Of a stretch of DNA of 64,000 nucleotides, positions 13,720 to 23,658 are shown one piece after another (the first letter of the stretch is position 1; every line of letters starts with the position of its first letter). Origin of the DNA: Siniperca chuatsi (taxonomy: Eukaryota > Chordata > Actinopteri > Centrarchiformes > Sinipercidae). The DNA lies in NCBI RefSeq assembly GCF_020085105.1, contig NC_058063.1, positions 16,477,262-16,541,261 of the forward strand, in the 5' to 3' direction. The position numbers and the translations under genes are program-made. The notes beneath the pieces are model-generated. The model worked only from the letters and a program-made list of their open reading frames with translations, had not been told where the DNA came from and did not search any database.

Positions 13720-14918
13720 CAAACACAGGAAAAAAAAGGTGACAGCAGTAGAAACAGGAAAGACACATGATCAAGACAAAGACGCATCTAACAGATGATC
13801 ATAGAAACACAGTGTAGGGCTACATGGGAAATGTGGTGATGACTGACTGTAACAAACAGGATGAACTACAGTACATCAAGTTTTAGCAGCGCAAAGCTAG
13901 ACAGGTGATGAGTCACAACACAAGATTCAAGCAACAAATAGGCACTGAAACAATATAAACAACAGGGTGGGAATCTTTGGGAATCCTAATTCGATTTTGA
14001 TTCTGATTCTTGGTGTCACGATTCAATTCAGAATCGATTCTCGATTGAATAAATAGAAAGGGGTGCACTATTTTCAGGCCCCTACTCTACTGAAATGCAA
14101 TATGAAACACAACTGGCAGTTAAGCTAAATGGCCCTGATGAAGGTCACTTTCTGACCGAACAGGAAAATACAAAGAGTGAGCATGCTGCATGTTCCATTT
14201 AAAAAAGTGAACTGCATTAATTTGGAAGCATGTTACAGTTTACATTTACATTTACTGACTAACACCACAGGTTAAAAAACAAAAACAGAAGTTGATGTGT
14301 GTGTTCTGGGAGTTTTGTAAAGTGCTGCAGTGTGAGTTGGTCAGCTGGTCTCGTTTGTTAGTGCTGGAGTTAGCTAACGTTAGCGAGTGATGGGGTACAA
14401 AGTATCCACAAAACTTATTAAGTTATTAAATCTAAAATGTGCCAAAACGCTTGCCTTTTTTTGAAGATGAACTACTATAACTCTAGCGTGTGCGCGCTGT
14501 ACATGGTCCGGGTGCTGCACTCTGCTCATACTGTTTAGTTCCGCTTTTTTCGTTCCGTCAACAAACTTTATCAACAACGTACAAAAATGTATAATAAAAC
14601 CACCTAAATATTATTGCAGAATCGCTTGAGTAAGTATTCTCAGGCTGCTACTATTGTCATGCATCATGTATGTTTCCCTCTCTCTCTCCTTGCGCTAGAG
14701 AGCAGTTTTATCACCTCCCAGTAAACAGCCAGTCTGACAAGTTTTTCCAGTGGCCAGGCTGGACCTCAGTCAGATAAAGACATGTCGATTGGCTGATCTC
14801 GGAGTACTACATTTCCGAGAAAGGCGTTGAGATGTATTTTAACCACAGAAACAGCCTGGGTGTAGTGGATGTGAGGCTCATACCTGTCCAGTGTAGAGGT
14901 GGGTTGGCGGACACTCAT
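1..14918 (-). CDS. arhgef11: arhgef11 (PDZ-RhoGEF), 33 coding exons visible, 3' part beyond window
   Basis: RhoA-specific guanine nucleotide exchange factor that couples G-alpha-12/13 and plexin-B signalling to RhoA at the plasma membrane. Exons read on the minus strand, all with GT-AG borders: 14884-14918, 11843-11934, 11615-11719, 11266-11315, 11111-11168, 10781-10980, 10504-10575, 10272-10379, 9792-9840, 9543-9580, 9328-9420, 8459-8527, 8186-8290, 7773-7871, 7389-7431, 7058-7154, 6748-6870, 6028-6051, 5715-5841, 5029-5122, 4656-4685, 4305-4437, 3992-4198, 3659-3706, 3178-3326, 2843-2983, 1598-1674, 1328-1453, 1021-1138, 771-890, 546-621, 266-448, 73-152. The N-terminus MSVRQPTSTLDR-LSSL resembles human MSVRLPQSIDRLSSL, and QRITGPKPLQDPEVQKHATQ is almost the mammalian ARHGEF11 text, which favours ARHGEF11 over its paralogue ARHGEF12. 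Exon edges come from splice consensus and phase by eye; a few could be off by some bases. A possible acceptor at 3-4 suggests the next exon begins at the left edge. Confidence 0.93.
73..621 (-). CDS. arhgef11: arhgef11 PH domain exons
   Basis: Exons 546-621 (SLDLTTKRMIHEGPLTWKVS), 266-448 (ALLLSDCLVLLQRGPDDRLQ and FSPLVKLDSLLVRSVAT) and 73-152 (DNKALYVISTTERQIYELVA) encode the pleckstrin-homology domain that follows DH in all Dbl GEFs. A six-glycine stretch lies in the middle of the 266-448 exon, inside a PH loop that is variable among homologues. The C-terminal part of the gene is outside the window. Confidence 0.92.
1021..2983 (-). CDS. arhgef11: arhgef11 DH (RhoGEF) domain exons
   Basis: Exons 2843-2983 (ELFTTEASHLRTLRVLDQVF), 1598-1674 (SLCEAMKKRRETPIVQDIGD), 1328-1453 (ALELIKNKQRKDPRF) and 1021-1138 (RRLQLKDLLVSEMQRLTKYP) encode the Dbl-homology catalytic domain; the next exon, 771-890, finishes the last helix. 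All conserved regions are present, including the LQLKDLL-QRLTKYPLLL segment that forms the Rho contact surface. The introns here hold an hAT-type MITE (1896-2428). Confidence 0.93.
1896..2428. mobile_element. hAT-type MITE, 533 bp, 8-bp target duplication
   Basis: The ends are imperfect inverted repeats: CAGAGCCCAATTGATA at the left against TAGAGCTCGACCGATA from the right end on the other strand. It is flanked by CATAAAAG at 1888-1895 and 2429-2436, the 8-bp duplication typical of hAT transposons. The interior has repeated ATCGG-type words common in fish non-autonomous hATs and no transposase. It lies in an arhgef11 intron. Confidence 0.78.
4656..4685 (-). CDS. arhgef11: arhgef11 30-nt probable cassette exon
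   Basis: Exactly 30 nt between a tatag acceptor and a gtatat donor. Included, it adds T-FNVPLSPTE-V between the KYIGKPR exon (5029-5122) and the RPGSVRNII exon (4305-4437). Skipped, the two neighbours join in frame as S-I-RPGSVRN, like the mammalian SIKPGNVRN form. I recall an FHIPLSP-type insert in mammalian ARHGEF11 isoforms, so the cassette looks conserved. Expression is not shown by sequence. Confidence 0.75.
4992..5018. repeat. (TG)n microsatellite in arhgef11 intron
   Basis: About 13 uninterrupted TG dinucleotides. It ends just next to the donor of the 5029-5122 exon, so on the transcript it is a CA-rich stretch within about 15 nt of that 5' splice site. CA repeats can bind hnRNP L, so an effect on splicing is possible, but that is inference. 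Confidence 0.9.
6028..6051 (-). CDS. arhgef11: arhgef11 24-nt exon
   Basis: A 24-nt exon with a clean acceptor (cgcttcag) and donor (AG-gtaaaac). It joins in phase to the preceding exon 6748-6870 (WEIL) to give L-SKHEEDRS, which corresponds to mammalian LSKYEEDRSAPM. It is too short for routine ORF detection. Both the phase and the match to the mammalian residues support it. Confidence 0.85.
6385..6417. repeat. (TG)n microsatellite in arhgef11 intron
   Basis: Sixteen consecutive TG units in the intron between the 6748-6870 and 6028-6051 exons. No other feature is recognised around it. Confidence 0.92.
7058..8527 (-). CDS. arhgef11: arhgef11 RGS-like (RGSL/rgRGS) domain exons
   Basis: Exons 8459-8527 (acidic IIGPEEEDEEDD), 8186-8290 (QDIELLKSRPAHMAVFMRYV), 7773-7871 (LFYLSVEAYLGSSPKDARAL), 7389-7431 (PLKIKVREEYLTDI) and 7058-7154 (RLHAQEDIRGPLSELQQQVL) encode the RGS-like domain that binds activated G-alpha-12/13. 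The acidic stretch before the domain matches the family's N-terminal extension, which carries GAP-like function in mammalian homologues; that role is inferred here. Confidence 0.9.
10272..10980 (-). CDS. arhgef11: arhgef11 proline-rich linker and coiled-coil exons
   Basis: Exon 10781-10980 ends the PDZ domain and carries a run of seven prolines followed by QRITGPKPLQ. Exons 10504-10575 and 10272-10379 encode a charged helical stretch (DPEVQKHATQILRKMLEQEE, then LEERIESAKRRAHQVRVKIQ) likely to form a coiled coil. In mammals this lies between the PDZ and RGS-like domains. Confidence 0.9.
11111..11719 (-). CDS. arhgef11: arhgef11 PDZ-domain exons
   Basis: Three exons (11615-11719, 11266-11315, 11111-11168) encode the PDZ domain, which in this family binds C-terminal tails of plexin-B receptors and some GPCRs. 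The carboxylate-binding loop reads GFGF (within QKDQLGFGFTVCGERV). It is followed by NVRPGGAAVKAGVQEGDRII, then VNGSLVSSMSHQEVVKLIK. The domain finishes in the 10781-10980 exon with YVALTLQG. The residues match PDZ-RhoGEF closely, and the phase between exons is consistent. Confidence 0.92.
12644..13271. mobile_element. Putative DNA-transposon MITE in arhgef11 intron 1
   Basis: CTAAAGCTGC at 12644 and GCAGCTTTAG at 13262-13271 form short inverted ends around about 630 bp with no long coding frame. Bases inside each end are only loosely complementary, and no clear target duplication is visible. The left flank (12574-12640, TTAAAGGGACAACTCACCCC) resembles another dispersed fish repeat also seen inverted at 41440-41603, so insertion of one repeat into another is possible. 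Family not determined. Confidence 0.45.
13686..13716. repeat. (CA)n microsatellite
   Basis: About 15 CA units in the first coding intron of arhgef11. Confidence 0.92.
13963..14110. repeat. Possible hAT-like repeat end
   Basis: A run of GATTC/GAATC words (GATTCTGATTC, GATTCAATTC, GAATCGATTC) after GGGTGGGAATCTTTGG resembles the start of common vertebrate hAT-derived repeats. The other end was not located, so this is tentative. Confidence 0.3.
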
Positions 14919-16240
14919 GTCTGCAGCCTTGTGACACTCCTCTGCTTCCTGGTGAGGGATCAACACTGTCGCTGGACCTCTTTTATCATCACCATCGTCT
15001 CTTTCCTCTTCAGTTTTCAGTCCACACAATGGGGCTCTCTGTTGTGCTTTGATCAGATCTTCAAGCAACTTGGAAGCTGGTTCAGATCAGACAAAGTGCT
15101 CCTCATGTTCCCATCCACACCAGTGGTTCCAGTTTGGTGTCAGTGGGACTTTAAATGAAAGTGCTGCTAAAACTAACACTCAAATCATCCCAGTATCCCT
15201 CTTCACTAGGTTACATTAGTGGTTAAAAATACATACTATAACAAAGACTGTAAGTGGCTTGATGCAGTGGTTAAGCTGTAGTGGAAAATGGATAAAGGAC
15301 AGTGCTTCCTGAAAGGTCATCAATCATGAATGAATGGCTGATATGTCTCGCTCTGCTCCAGGAGGTCAACAGCTCCCATGCCTTACAGTGTCTGTGTAAA
15401 GCTAATTCAGGGAAGATAAAGTAACTGCTTCAACACGCATAACTGACGTCCAGATAACAGCACGGCATTATGTTTAATACTATTTAACGACCTTCAATGA
15501 AATAACGTTAACTAACCAAAACATTACACGCAGACAGACTTGCTTACATGTGAGGCTTTCAACAGCTGTGCCAACCTAAATAATCCCAAACAAGTTAGGC
15601 ACTAACCTTAATGTCGCTCATTTCTCAGTCATATGCTTGCATAGATTATGTTAAAATCTAACATGAATGCCCAAAGTGATTTTGATATGCGCTATCTGTA
15701 ACTGTACTGATGTGTATGTTGTTAGCTAATGCAAATTGCTCCAGACATAAAATAACGTACCTCAGTTTGATCAGTAAAAAGTCAATTACCACATCAGTCC
15801 AACCCGCTTCCAAGGTAACTGTAACTGGCAGAAATGTACATGCTAGCACACTGTAAACAACAATCAACCCAGACGTTAACTGTTACCGTTGGCTTTACTC
15901 GCTAGATAGCTAACTAGCAGATTACCCGGCATTAGCTAGGTCTGCCGTTGGGCTTATGAAAATGAAACCACCGTGCAAAATGAAAGTTAAAGGTGATTCT
16001 CAACTTTGAGTTGTGACTTATCTAATTAGCTGACTAGGGAATGATAACGACCATCTGAAGCGGCCTGCTATCCAGCTAGCGTTAGCTTCCTGAAGTTAGC
16101 TCTACAGAAGGGCCAATTTCAACCCGCGGCATGGCGTTGGTCCTCAGACCAAGCGAAAGCGCCGTGAGTTCGGCTTTCAGCTGCGCCAACGAGTCGGTCC
16201 TTTGGAGGTAGCTAGCTAACCAGCTATGTCTGCAAAATGA
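14919..16240 (-). promoter_or_regulatory. arhgef11 5' leader and probable promoter area
   Basis: Upstream of the start codon the same frame stays open to 15068, but its residues show no known similarity, so I keep the start at 14918, where the human N-terminus begins. The stretch around 16125-16200 is richer in CpG (CCGCGGC, GAAAGCGCC, CGAGTCGG) than its surroundings and is a plausible promoter and non-coding first exon. Neither the first exon nor a TATA box can be placed from sequence alone. Confidence 0.35.
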
Positions 16241-17036
16241 AAGGCCAGCATGACTTTAATTGCATGCGAATAGGTGGATTTTAAAGTGGTCGAGATAGTG
16301 GCAGGCCATGCAAATTCCAGCTCGATATATCCCAGAGTCCCGTTTTCGTGCAAATTCAAACACTAAAGCTGCATGTTAGCCAGCTAGCTAAAAAGCAATA
16401 CGATTCCAGTAAAGCTCCACCTCAGGTTTTTTTCCCCCAAAACAAGTCACAGTGGTAAAATCCGGATTTGCTTCTCTCTCTCTCGTGGTCTGCCAAAAGC
16501 CTTAGAAATTCATCACAATCGTTGCATATAGTTTAGCCTTTTTAATCCCAGTTCTTAAAATAATGATCTCTGCTGTGTTGTTATCCTGCTGTCTTGACTG
16601 GCTGCTGATCTACCACCATGTTCTCAAAGACCATACGTACAACAGCGCCCTCGCCTTGATGGACTGCGGAACTGTTAGGGTAGTTTGCCCCACCGCAACC
16701 TTGATGCTATCATGGATGCTACTGACTGGATCCATGGAGGCTACAGCAAACTGGCATGGACAACAGATTTATCCTAAAACTACATAAAAGTGTTTCTAAA
16801 AGAGAGTTTTTTTTATTGAGAGGAAAGCTTTCAACCTTCTTTCAGTCTTCGATTTAAAAATTTACAAATGTGGCAGAAACTACTAGGCCACATAAAAACT
16901 TAGTAGCCAACCCCAGTATAAAAAAGGTGTTTGTTTTGCATCACACACTGCTAAAAGATAATATTGTTTATGTACTTTTCATTTTCTGTATAAGTCTTAT
17001 TCCCGTTAGACAGTAAATTATCACCGTGAATGATTT

Positions 17037-17475
17037 TTGTAATCAGTTGCTTTGTTAGGGGCAATTGCCCTCCCTGGTGGATGCTCTCTTGGATTCCCCT
17101 ATGGTAGATAGAACACAATGAAGTGCCCTATATGGTGGCCCAATGTTCAAGAAAATATGATAAAGTGGCCTTCCAGTGGAGAAAATGTGATGCAGTGCCA
17201 TATAGGCTGCCCTGCATGCTAGAAAAGGGTTTAGGAACTGTTTCACCATAAATGCATCACCACTTTCTGCACGCTGCTTCCCCACCACATGCAGCTGGTT
17301 CCCTTTTTCTATTATTTCCCCCTGCCCCTCAGACAGCCTGAGTCCGCCACTGGTTAGGGGCCAGTACCCCAATATCTTCTTTCTGGACTCACTATTTTTT
17401 AACAATAATATCGTCGTCTTCAAAGAGCTGAATGTAATGCAACCACAAGGCAACTGTTGTAATCAGTTGCTTTGT
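17037..17475. mobile_element. 401-bp insertion flanked by a 19-bp direct repeat
   Basis: TTGTAATCAGTTGCTTTGT occurs at 17037-17055 and again at 17457-17475. The 401 bp between them (17056-17456) look like an insertion; a duplication of this length is typical of target-primed retrotransposition. The insert has no poly(A) and no tRNA-like head that I can recognise. Its minus strand contains CAGTGGCGGACTCAGGCTG, a phrase common in dispersed vertebrate repeats. Class uncertain. Confidence 0.6.
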
Positions 17476-17668
17476 GGTTGTTTAGCAGTACATTTATTTT
17501 TTACTGCTTTTGATGTATTTTTTAAATCCGATTTTATGACGTTTTGAAGTCTATTTGGACTGAAAAAGTTCTACACTCTGGGTAAATTCCAATTAACATA
17601 TTTTCATAGAGCTGTAACAATGAATTATTATCACTACTAGATCATTATTATTACAACAGTGCATTATT

Positions 17669-17669
<1 letters not shown>

Positions 17670-17709
<40 letters not shown>

Positions 17710-17714
17710 TATAT
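17670..17714. repeat. (TA)n microsatellite
   Basis: About 20 TA units with one CACA interruption. The surrounding 17.5-19.4 kb is AT-rich, and I see no gene or other repeat in it. Confidence 0.9.
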
Positions 17715-19439
17715 AAGTTTATGTACGTTTTATACAACTGCTGTTTGCTGCAAACTTGCATGCATAAGGAAAAGATGTCAGATTTTTTACTGCAATGAAT
17801 TCACGGCTACACCTAAGAAAGAAAAAAAAAATACAGTCTGCTAACCCTTTTACTCTTCCTGTTCTTGTGAACTGCTTTTCTAACCGAGGCATAAGTAGCT
17901 ACAAGCGGATGTGGGGAAAGTGGGCACACCAATTACAAATCTTTACCAAAGACATAATTCCTATTTGCATTCAGTATGCCAGAGTGATGCGAATTTAGAC
18001 TCACGGCTATTTATTTATTTTTTTACTGACGCAATATGAAAAAGAGGAACTGCGATGACCTTACTGAGACTTGGAGAGGGTTTCAACAGTTTACCAAATA
18101 TGGCCAGTGCGGGGCGTGGGATACAATGTGCTGTGAGCTATTGATGGATGAGAGCAGGAGATGCGCCTTCAAGTGGCCTACGCACGGTGTTCCAGGAACT
18201 TTAAGCTTATAACAAAACAGCTCCCAACCTAGAAATTGGTAAGATCAATCTTCAGACTTGTATTTCTTTCGCACAGAGTTTATGTAGAAGTCAGCAGCTA
18301 GCGTTTATCTTGGTCTATTTTTGGAACATGGGGAAAGAGCTGGTATTATGGCACAGCCCTCTGGGCGCGGTATGTCCGCTATTTGGGACGGAAAACCTCT
18401 TCTTCACTCACTTAATATGCCAGTTTTAATGTGTGGCTTCATTATAATGCTGCCGCGTCTGCTTGCAGCCTTGTTTCTCTTAAAAGAAGAATGTAAAAGA
18501 GGTTCAGGTGTGTAGTTAGTTTTAAGAAGCTTTCTCTGTTCATGTGCACTCATTTCACGCCAGTGTAAACGATCATCTATAACATTTAAGATATATACAG
18601 TGATACACAGTAACACCCAGGTATGTTTATGTTAAGAACCAACTAGGCATCCATGGTGTTCATACTATCAAACCAAAAAAGCAAACCGAGGTCTGGTTTC
18701 CGCTAAGCAGCAACGGCATGAGGCCACGTACACCACACAACCACATCTTTCTCAGTATGCTTCAGCAGGTTTGGTTTTTATCATTGAGCATGACCTGTCA
18801 CCCAGTTTAAACCCACAGATTTCACCAGAAATAATATAAATATGGAGCTCGTGTTAAAGAGGAGTTTTTTTTTTTTTTTTGTATTATCAACTGATATCTC
18901 AGATGAAAAGAGCTGCATTTCTAACTCAAACTCCATGCTTGATTTCCATTATGTCTGACAATGTGCTCATTTGGTTTGTGTTGCTGGTGCGGGTTTCCTG
19001 CGGGCGTGCCATTAGCTCGTCAGAGCTGCTTCCTGTGGATGAGTGTCATACACAGGACAGGAAGTGTGGCATCGCGTTAATGGCTCAAAGACTAATGAAG
19101 TTAGCGATTCAGAGGCTTTGCATTGGAGGAATGAGGGAGCATGTTTTTCTCCGTGAGAGATGCACCGTCCCCAGGCCTTTCTAGGTTAAGTTAAAAGTTT
19201 GACCTGTAACCACAGCATCTGCATCTGCAGCACACTAGACTATTACCAGTTTGTCAAACACCAGAACTGCAATTTAAAATGCTCAAATTCTGCATGTTTT
19301 GATAAAATTTGGCAAGGGCACACAGCCACTGTGACAAAAGGTACATTGCCTCACTTGAATATATTCTGTGAAAGCAAACATAATTGGTACCATGTTTCCC
19401 ATGTACAGTTTTTTTTTTGGTGGAGGTTTCCCTTATCTC

Positions 19440-20122
19440 TCTTTATCTTGTAAATACCTGGGAATTTGGCTTTTAAACAGCATGTGGAGCAACTGGCCCA
19501 GAAAGATAAGAATGGGTCTCTTATATCGGAATAAAGCATGTTTCTGTCGTGACGACAGGAAAATGACTGTACAGTCAACCATCATGTCTGTGCTTGACGA
19601 TCTTTTAGACGTTCTTTACTCTCATGCTGCTCGCTCTACCTTAAAACAACTGGATGCAGTTTTATCATTGTGCTTTTATTACAGGAGATACATATCATAC
19701 TCATCACTGTGTAGCCTATTATATGAAAAAGCAGGCTGGTCCTCACTATCAACAAGAAGAGAACTACATTCTATCTTTTATAGTTATATAGGTCTCCTGC
19801 AAAAGCTGCCTCAGTATATCACTTCTCAAATTTATAACCACTGCTTACTGCACTGCAAACCAGATCTCAGGCCTGTTTAACTAGTTACCCATCTGAGCTT
19901 GGGAAGACTGCCTTCCACTACTTTGCACCTTATAAATGGAATTAATTATAGAGGATGTTAAAACTTGAATGTTTCACCCCACTGGCCAATTTTAAACTTT
20001 AAACTTTGAATCTAATTAATGGTGTATGTGACTGTCTCTGATGCTGTATGTGCTCTTGTTATGCCTAGCTATGTTTAGATCTGGATCTCAATGAGATTAC
20101 CTGATTAAATAAAGGTTATATC
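19440..20122 (+). mobile_element. 5'-truncated LINE fragment (ORF2 3' end)
   Basis: Plus-strand frames read YLGIWLL, LLYRNKACFCRDDRKMTVQS, then LYSHAARSTLKQLDAV, LLYEKAGWSSLSTRRELHSI and LLQKLPQYITSQIYNH. This is the C-terminal tail that follows reverse transcriptase in fish LINEs of the CR1/L2 kind. Coding similarity is spread over more than one frame, so it is dead. It ends near AATAAAGG. Clade not resolved. Confidence 0.65.
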
Positions 20123-20946
20123 TGTTTCAAGGGATGTATGAATAAAATTGACTTGACTGGAACTAAAAACCATCACAGAGTTATAAATGTACTTCCGTTT
20201 TGGACTGAGGGACTTTCCCCACCAGCTTTCCGCCAAGTCCCGGCCCTACTCTCCCTAACCCCACCCTATCCATAACCTTAACCAACCTAACCAACAGAAG
20301 CAACGAGCACTAGCCAATCAGAGGGAGTGCTGGCGGAAAGTTTACGGAAAAAAATAATGCCTTTCCAACTCCTTCAGGATGAAGCAGGCAAACTTCCTCT
20401 TCTGTTTACCTACCCTGCACAGGTCACAGCTTGAACAGCCAACCAAGGTTCCTCACACATTCCAGTCTTTGCACAACTTTAGTTTGAGCCTAGAGATGTC
20501 AGTCAGGGATGAACAACTCATTAATAATCAAATGAGCAGCTTTGATGTTGCAGTTTCTCACCATTTGACATTAGTTTTGTTTGTAATCTACCCAATACAT
20601 TAGGCTTCAATTAGCCTATAGACAAACATGCCTGTTGATAACTTTTAGCAAAACATGTGGCACCAATATAGCATGTTTTTGACAGTAAATAGGACTGCAG
20701 TTAAGACTGGACAACTGAGCATTGCTTTATTATGGGCTGTTCATCATTAAGTGGCATCATTAAGTTAGGGCTACAGCATTTATAAGAAAGCAGAATAAGT
20801 TCAAATCTCTACTTAAGAAGTTAAGCCTAGGATGTTTGTATTTCACCGATCTACTGTACAGTAATACCTTGCTTGCATTTTGCATCTACATATTCTAAAA
20901 TCACATCATCTTTTCACCAAACCATTTCTTTTATTGTCTTCTGCAG
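20123..20946. other. Non-coding stretch upstream of myadm
   Basis: No recognisable gene or repeat, apart from a short inverted pair (CTTTCCGCC near 20226 and GGCGGAAAG near 20332). It ends in a good 3' splice site (ttgtcttctgcag, AG at 20945-20946) just upstream of the myadm coding frame, which suggests at least one non-coding 5' exon farther upstream. Confidence 0.5.
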
Positions 20947-21082
20947 GATATGTGACAAACATTGACAGAGTGTGTGACAAGCAGCCAACACAAGGTCTCA
21001 CATTCAGTATTAAAGACTCATCTTAATCCTCGCTGGACTACAGAAGCCACTTTCATCTCCTGACTGATTGTGATATCCCATC

Positions 21083-21934
21083 ATGCCACTGATCGTGTTT
21101 CCCACCTCCCAGCTGCTATGGGTGCGTGTAGCTGCCCTGCTGTTCACCTGCGTGGCGTTCAGTGTCGCAGCACATGGAGCCTCACTGCCCCACGGAGGCA
21201 TGGCTGACTGGTGCATCTTCTGCTGGGCGTTCAGCTTCGCCTGCACCCTGCTGGTCCTGCTGGTGGAGCAGTGCGGCCTCCAGGCCCGAGCCCCAGTGTC
21301 TTGGTCCAATTTCCCCATCACTATCGCCTGCTATGCTGCCCTCCTCTGCCTCTCTGCCTCTGTCATCTTCCCACTTTTTTTCCTTAAGGACCAGCGGTTC
21401 TATGGCGAGGTTCGCGACTATCGCATTGCCTCCACCATTTTCTCCTGCCTGGCAGCGGTAGCCTACATGGGGGAGGTGACCCTGACAAAAGCGAGGCCAG
21501 GAGAGGTGGCAGGTTACATGGCTACGGCACCAGGCCTGTTGAAGGTGTGCCAGACCTTTGTGGCCTGTGTTATCTTCATCCTGGTCAGCGACCCTGTGTC
21601 GTATGACCACCACGCAGCGCTCAAGTGGTGCATGGCCGTGTATTGCATCTGCTTCATCCTCTCCATGGCTGTGGTGGTGCTGTGTGTGGGCGAGTGCACC
21701 GGCTGTCTCCCCATCCCCTTCTCCAAGTTCCTGTCAGCTTACGGGCTCCTGGCGGTTATCATGTACTTGACCGCTACCATCATCTGGCCCGTGTTCCAGT
21801 TTGACAAACAGTACCAGCGTAGAACCCAGGCATCGTCAAAACTGATCACTGTGGCGGTGCTCACTGCCCTCAACTTCCTGCTTTACCTCGCTGACCTGGC
21901 CTATTCTGCCAGACTAGTGTTTGTCAGTGCCTGA
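21083..21934 (+). CDS. myadm: Myeloid-associated differentiation marker-like (MYADM) membrane protein
   Basis: A 283-residue four-times-two-pass membrane protein with two MARVEL modules; MYADM family proteins act in membrane rafts and cell-junction/cortex organisation. About eight hydrophobic segments can be read (near residues 10-32, 40-62, 76-98, 112-132, 150-172, 182-205, 216-240, 252-275). Diagnostic text includes EQCGLQARAPVSWSNFPITI, CYAALLCLSAS, KARPGEVAGYMATAPGLLKV, and the ending NFLLYLADLAYSARLVFVSA, very like mammalian MYADM. The coding region is one uninterrupted exon preceded by a splice acceptor at 20945-20946, as in other MYADM genes. The ATG at 21083 is the first in frame that gives the usual length. 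Its 3' end was duplicated to about 50.4 kb. Confidence 0.93.
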   Translation: MPLIVFPTSQLLWVRVAALLFTCVAFSVAAHGASLPHGGMADWCIFCWAFSFACTLLVLLVEQCGLQARAPVSWSNFPITIACYAALLCLSASVIFPLFFLKDQRFYGEVRDYRIASTIFSCLAAVAYMGEVTLTKARPGEVAGYMATAPGLLKVCQTFVACVIFILVSDPVSYDHHAALKWCMAVYCICFILSMAVVVLCVGECTGCLPIPFSKFLSAYGLLAVIMYLTATIIWPVFQFDKQYQRRTQASSKLITVAVLTALNFLLYLADLAYSARLVFVSA

Positions 21935-22506
21935 GAAGAAAAGAGATGAAGGAGGAAGACACATTGAGTGATGAAGAACAGAAATAAAGAGGATAAGAGC
22001 TTGAGTGGCTGAATTTCTGACAAAAAATACTGACTCTTTCCTTTTGGCGTCTATCTGTAAAATGCTGAAAAGAGATGTCCTGTTATCCTGTTGTGTATGC
22101 CCAGATATCTGCAATGCCATTATTTAACCTCTAATGTGAATTGACCTGTGCTTAATGTGCAACACAAGTATAACATGAACAATTTAAATGTGGGATTTTA
22201 CATTATGGTGTGACAAAGTCAGCTTGCAGTGCTGTTAAAATCAAAATGAAGTCAACACACTGGAACAGCAGAAGAGAAGTTTTTAATTGGGAAGAAATGT
22301 ATTTACTGTATCTGAGACACACAGCCACTCTGGTTGGTGATGGGGAAGCCTCTCGTGGGCATTCTCATCACAACCTCAGAAAGATTTGTTCAATATCCCT
22401 ATTTTTTTTTTGTTAATAAGGTTTTGGAAAAAAATACTTCAGCTGTCATTTTGTCTTGATAACAAAGTATCAGTATTGAAACGTTGGAAAGAATGTAATT
22501 TGAGTA

Positions 22507-22512
22507 AATAAA
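22507..22512 (+). terminator. myadm polyadenylation signal
   Basis: AATAAA about 570 bp after the stop, in the context GAGTAAATAAAGTTT. The same context (GAGCAAATAAAG) is kept in the duplicate near 50930, which supports it as the transcript end. Confidence 0.6.
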
Positions 22513-23658
22513 GTTTCTTTTTTTTAGCAAAACCAATAATAATTTCATTTTAAAGCATGTGATGGAATGCGGTATGTGCGGTGATTGTGGTTACACTATG
22601 TGTTGAAGCTTTCGTACTGCAATTAAAAAGACAATTGCAACTTCACTCCCTCTGTCACCGTGTATTCAGTAAGGAAATGAAATGGGTGACAAAAATGCAC
22701 TTTTTTCTATACTGACATTGTGGACTGTGAGTTAAAGTTTTCCTTATCCTTATCCTATGTTATCCTTTAAAAGGATCAGCATACATGCTGATAAGAGAGT
22801 AGACATTCTGAATGACAAGTTTTAATGAATAGTGATATTTCTTTAACTCAAAACTCATATCTAAGTTATCCAGAGAAAGTACAGATAAAACAACCTATTA
22901 TTGTTAACTTGTGAATGTTACGTGGAGAATGTTATAAAGTGGGGAAGCTGCTTGGTTTGACAGAGAGATGTGTATTTATTCAGACTTTCTGAAATCAAGA
23001 GAAGTCACTGCAATAGCAGCAGCAGCAGTACGGCATGTCTGCTGCAGTCACTGCTGTGTGGTTTGATCACATTTGATTGTCAGCAGCAACATGAGTAAAC
23101 AGTCCCACAACTGTCATCAGACTTTGTATTGAAATATCGCTAAACTCTGATTGGTGCATTCATACATGACATCACCCTTTTCCAATGAAGCCCTGCTCAG
23201 ATTTGTGCTCATGTAGGACTCCATCACCCAGAGTAACAAGCTGCTTGAGAAAATGTTTTCAGGACCTTAAAGTACCCTTTACTTTACAGTCAATGTATAT
23301 TTCAGCAGGTAACCAGACCTGTGCTCTGATGGGACACTTTATTTGTGTCCAAAAGTCACTAAAGTGCTCCTAACATTCCCTTCTCGTCAACCCAACTGCC
23401 CCCCAGGTCTGAGTACGGTTGGAATGAGTTCATCTAGACTTACAGCTGAACTATTTGTGTTTGACAGCGTGAAATGTTTGTTTATATTTACTGTCTAAAC
23501 TGACAGTTTCTGCTGTAGCTGAGTCTTCTATAGGAAACATCTTGAGTATTTAGTCAAGGTAAAAAACAATCAAACAAAAAAACTGGCATCCAAACTAAGA
23601 TACAGGAAACATATTCACATAAACTCTGGCAGTCTTGTCACTCCACAGTTTTGACAGC
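22513..23658. repeat. myadm-to-GIMAP junction duplicon
   Basis: No gene. The region 22440-22810 recurs at 40925-41350 and 50830-51210. The region 22978-23658 (from GACTTTCTGAAATCAAGAGA through a CAG-rich patch to exon 1) recurs upstream of GIMAP copies at 36830, 42590 (partial), 51376 and 61330 (partial). This copy lacks the ETS-IRF motif seen before the genes at 37633 and 43420. Confidence 0.8.

Noticed and set aside
14919-15068. N-terminal extension of arhgef11 from an upstream ATG
   Set aside because: Frame is open but shows no family similarity; the ATG at 14918 matches the known N-terminus.
17055-17453. 132-residue antisense frame
   Set aside because: Lies within the 401-bp insertion; no recognisable domain and no splice or promoter support.
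18321-19184. Open frames of 64-101 residues between arhgef11 and myadm
   Set aside because: No domains, no codon bias visible, no splice-site context; treated as chance frames.
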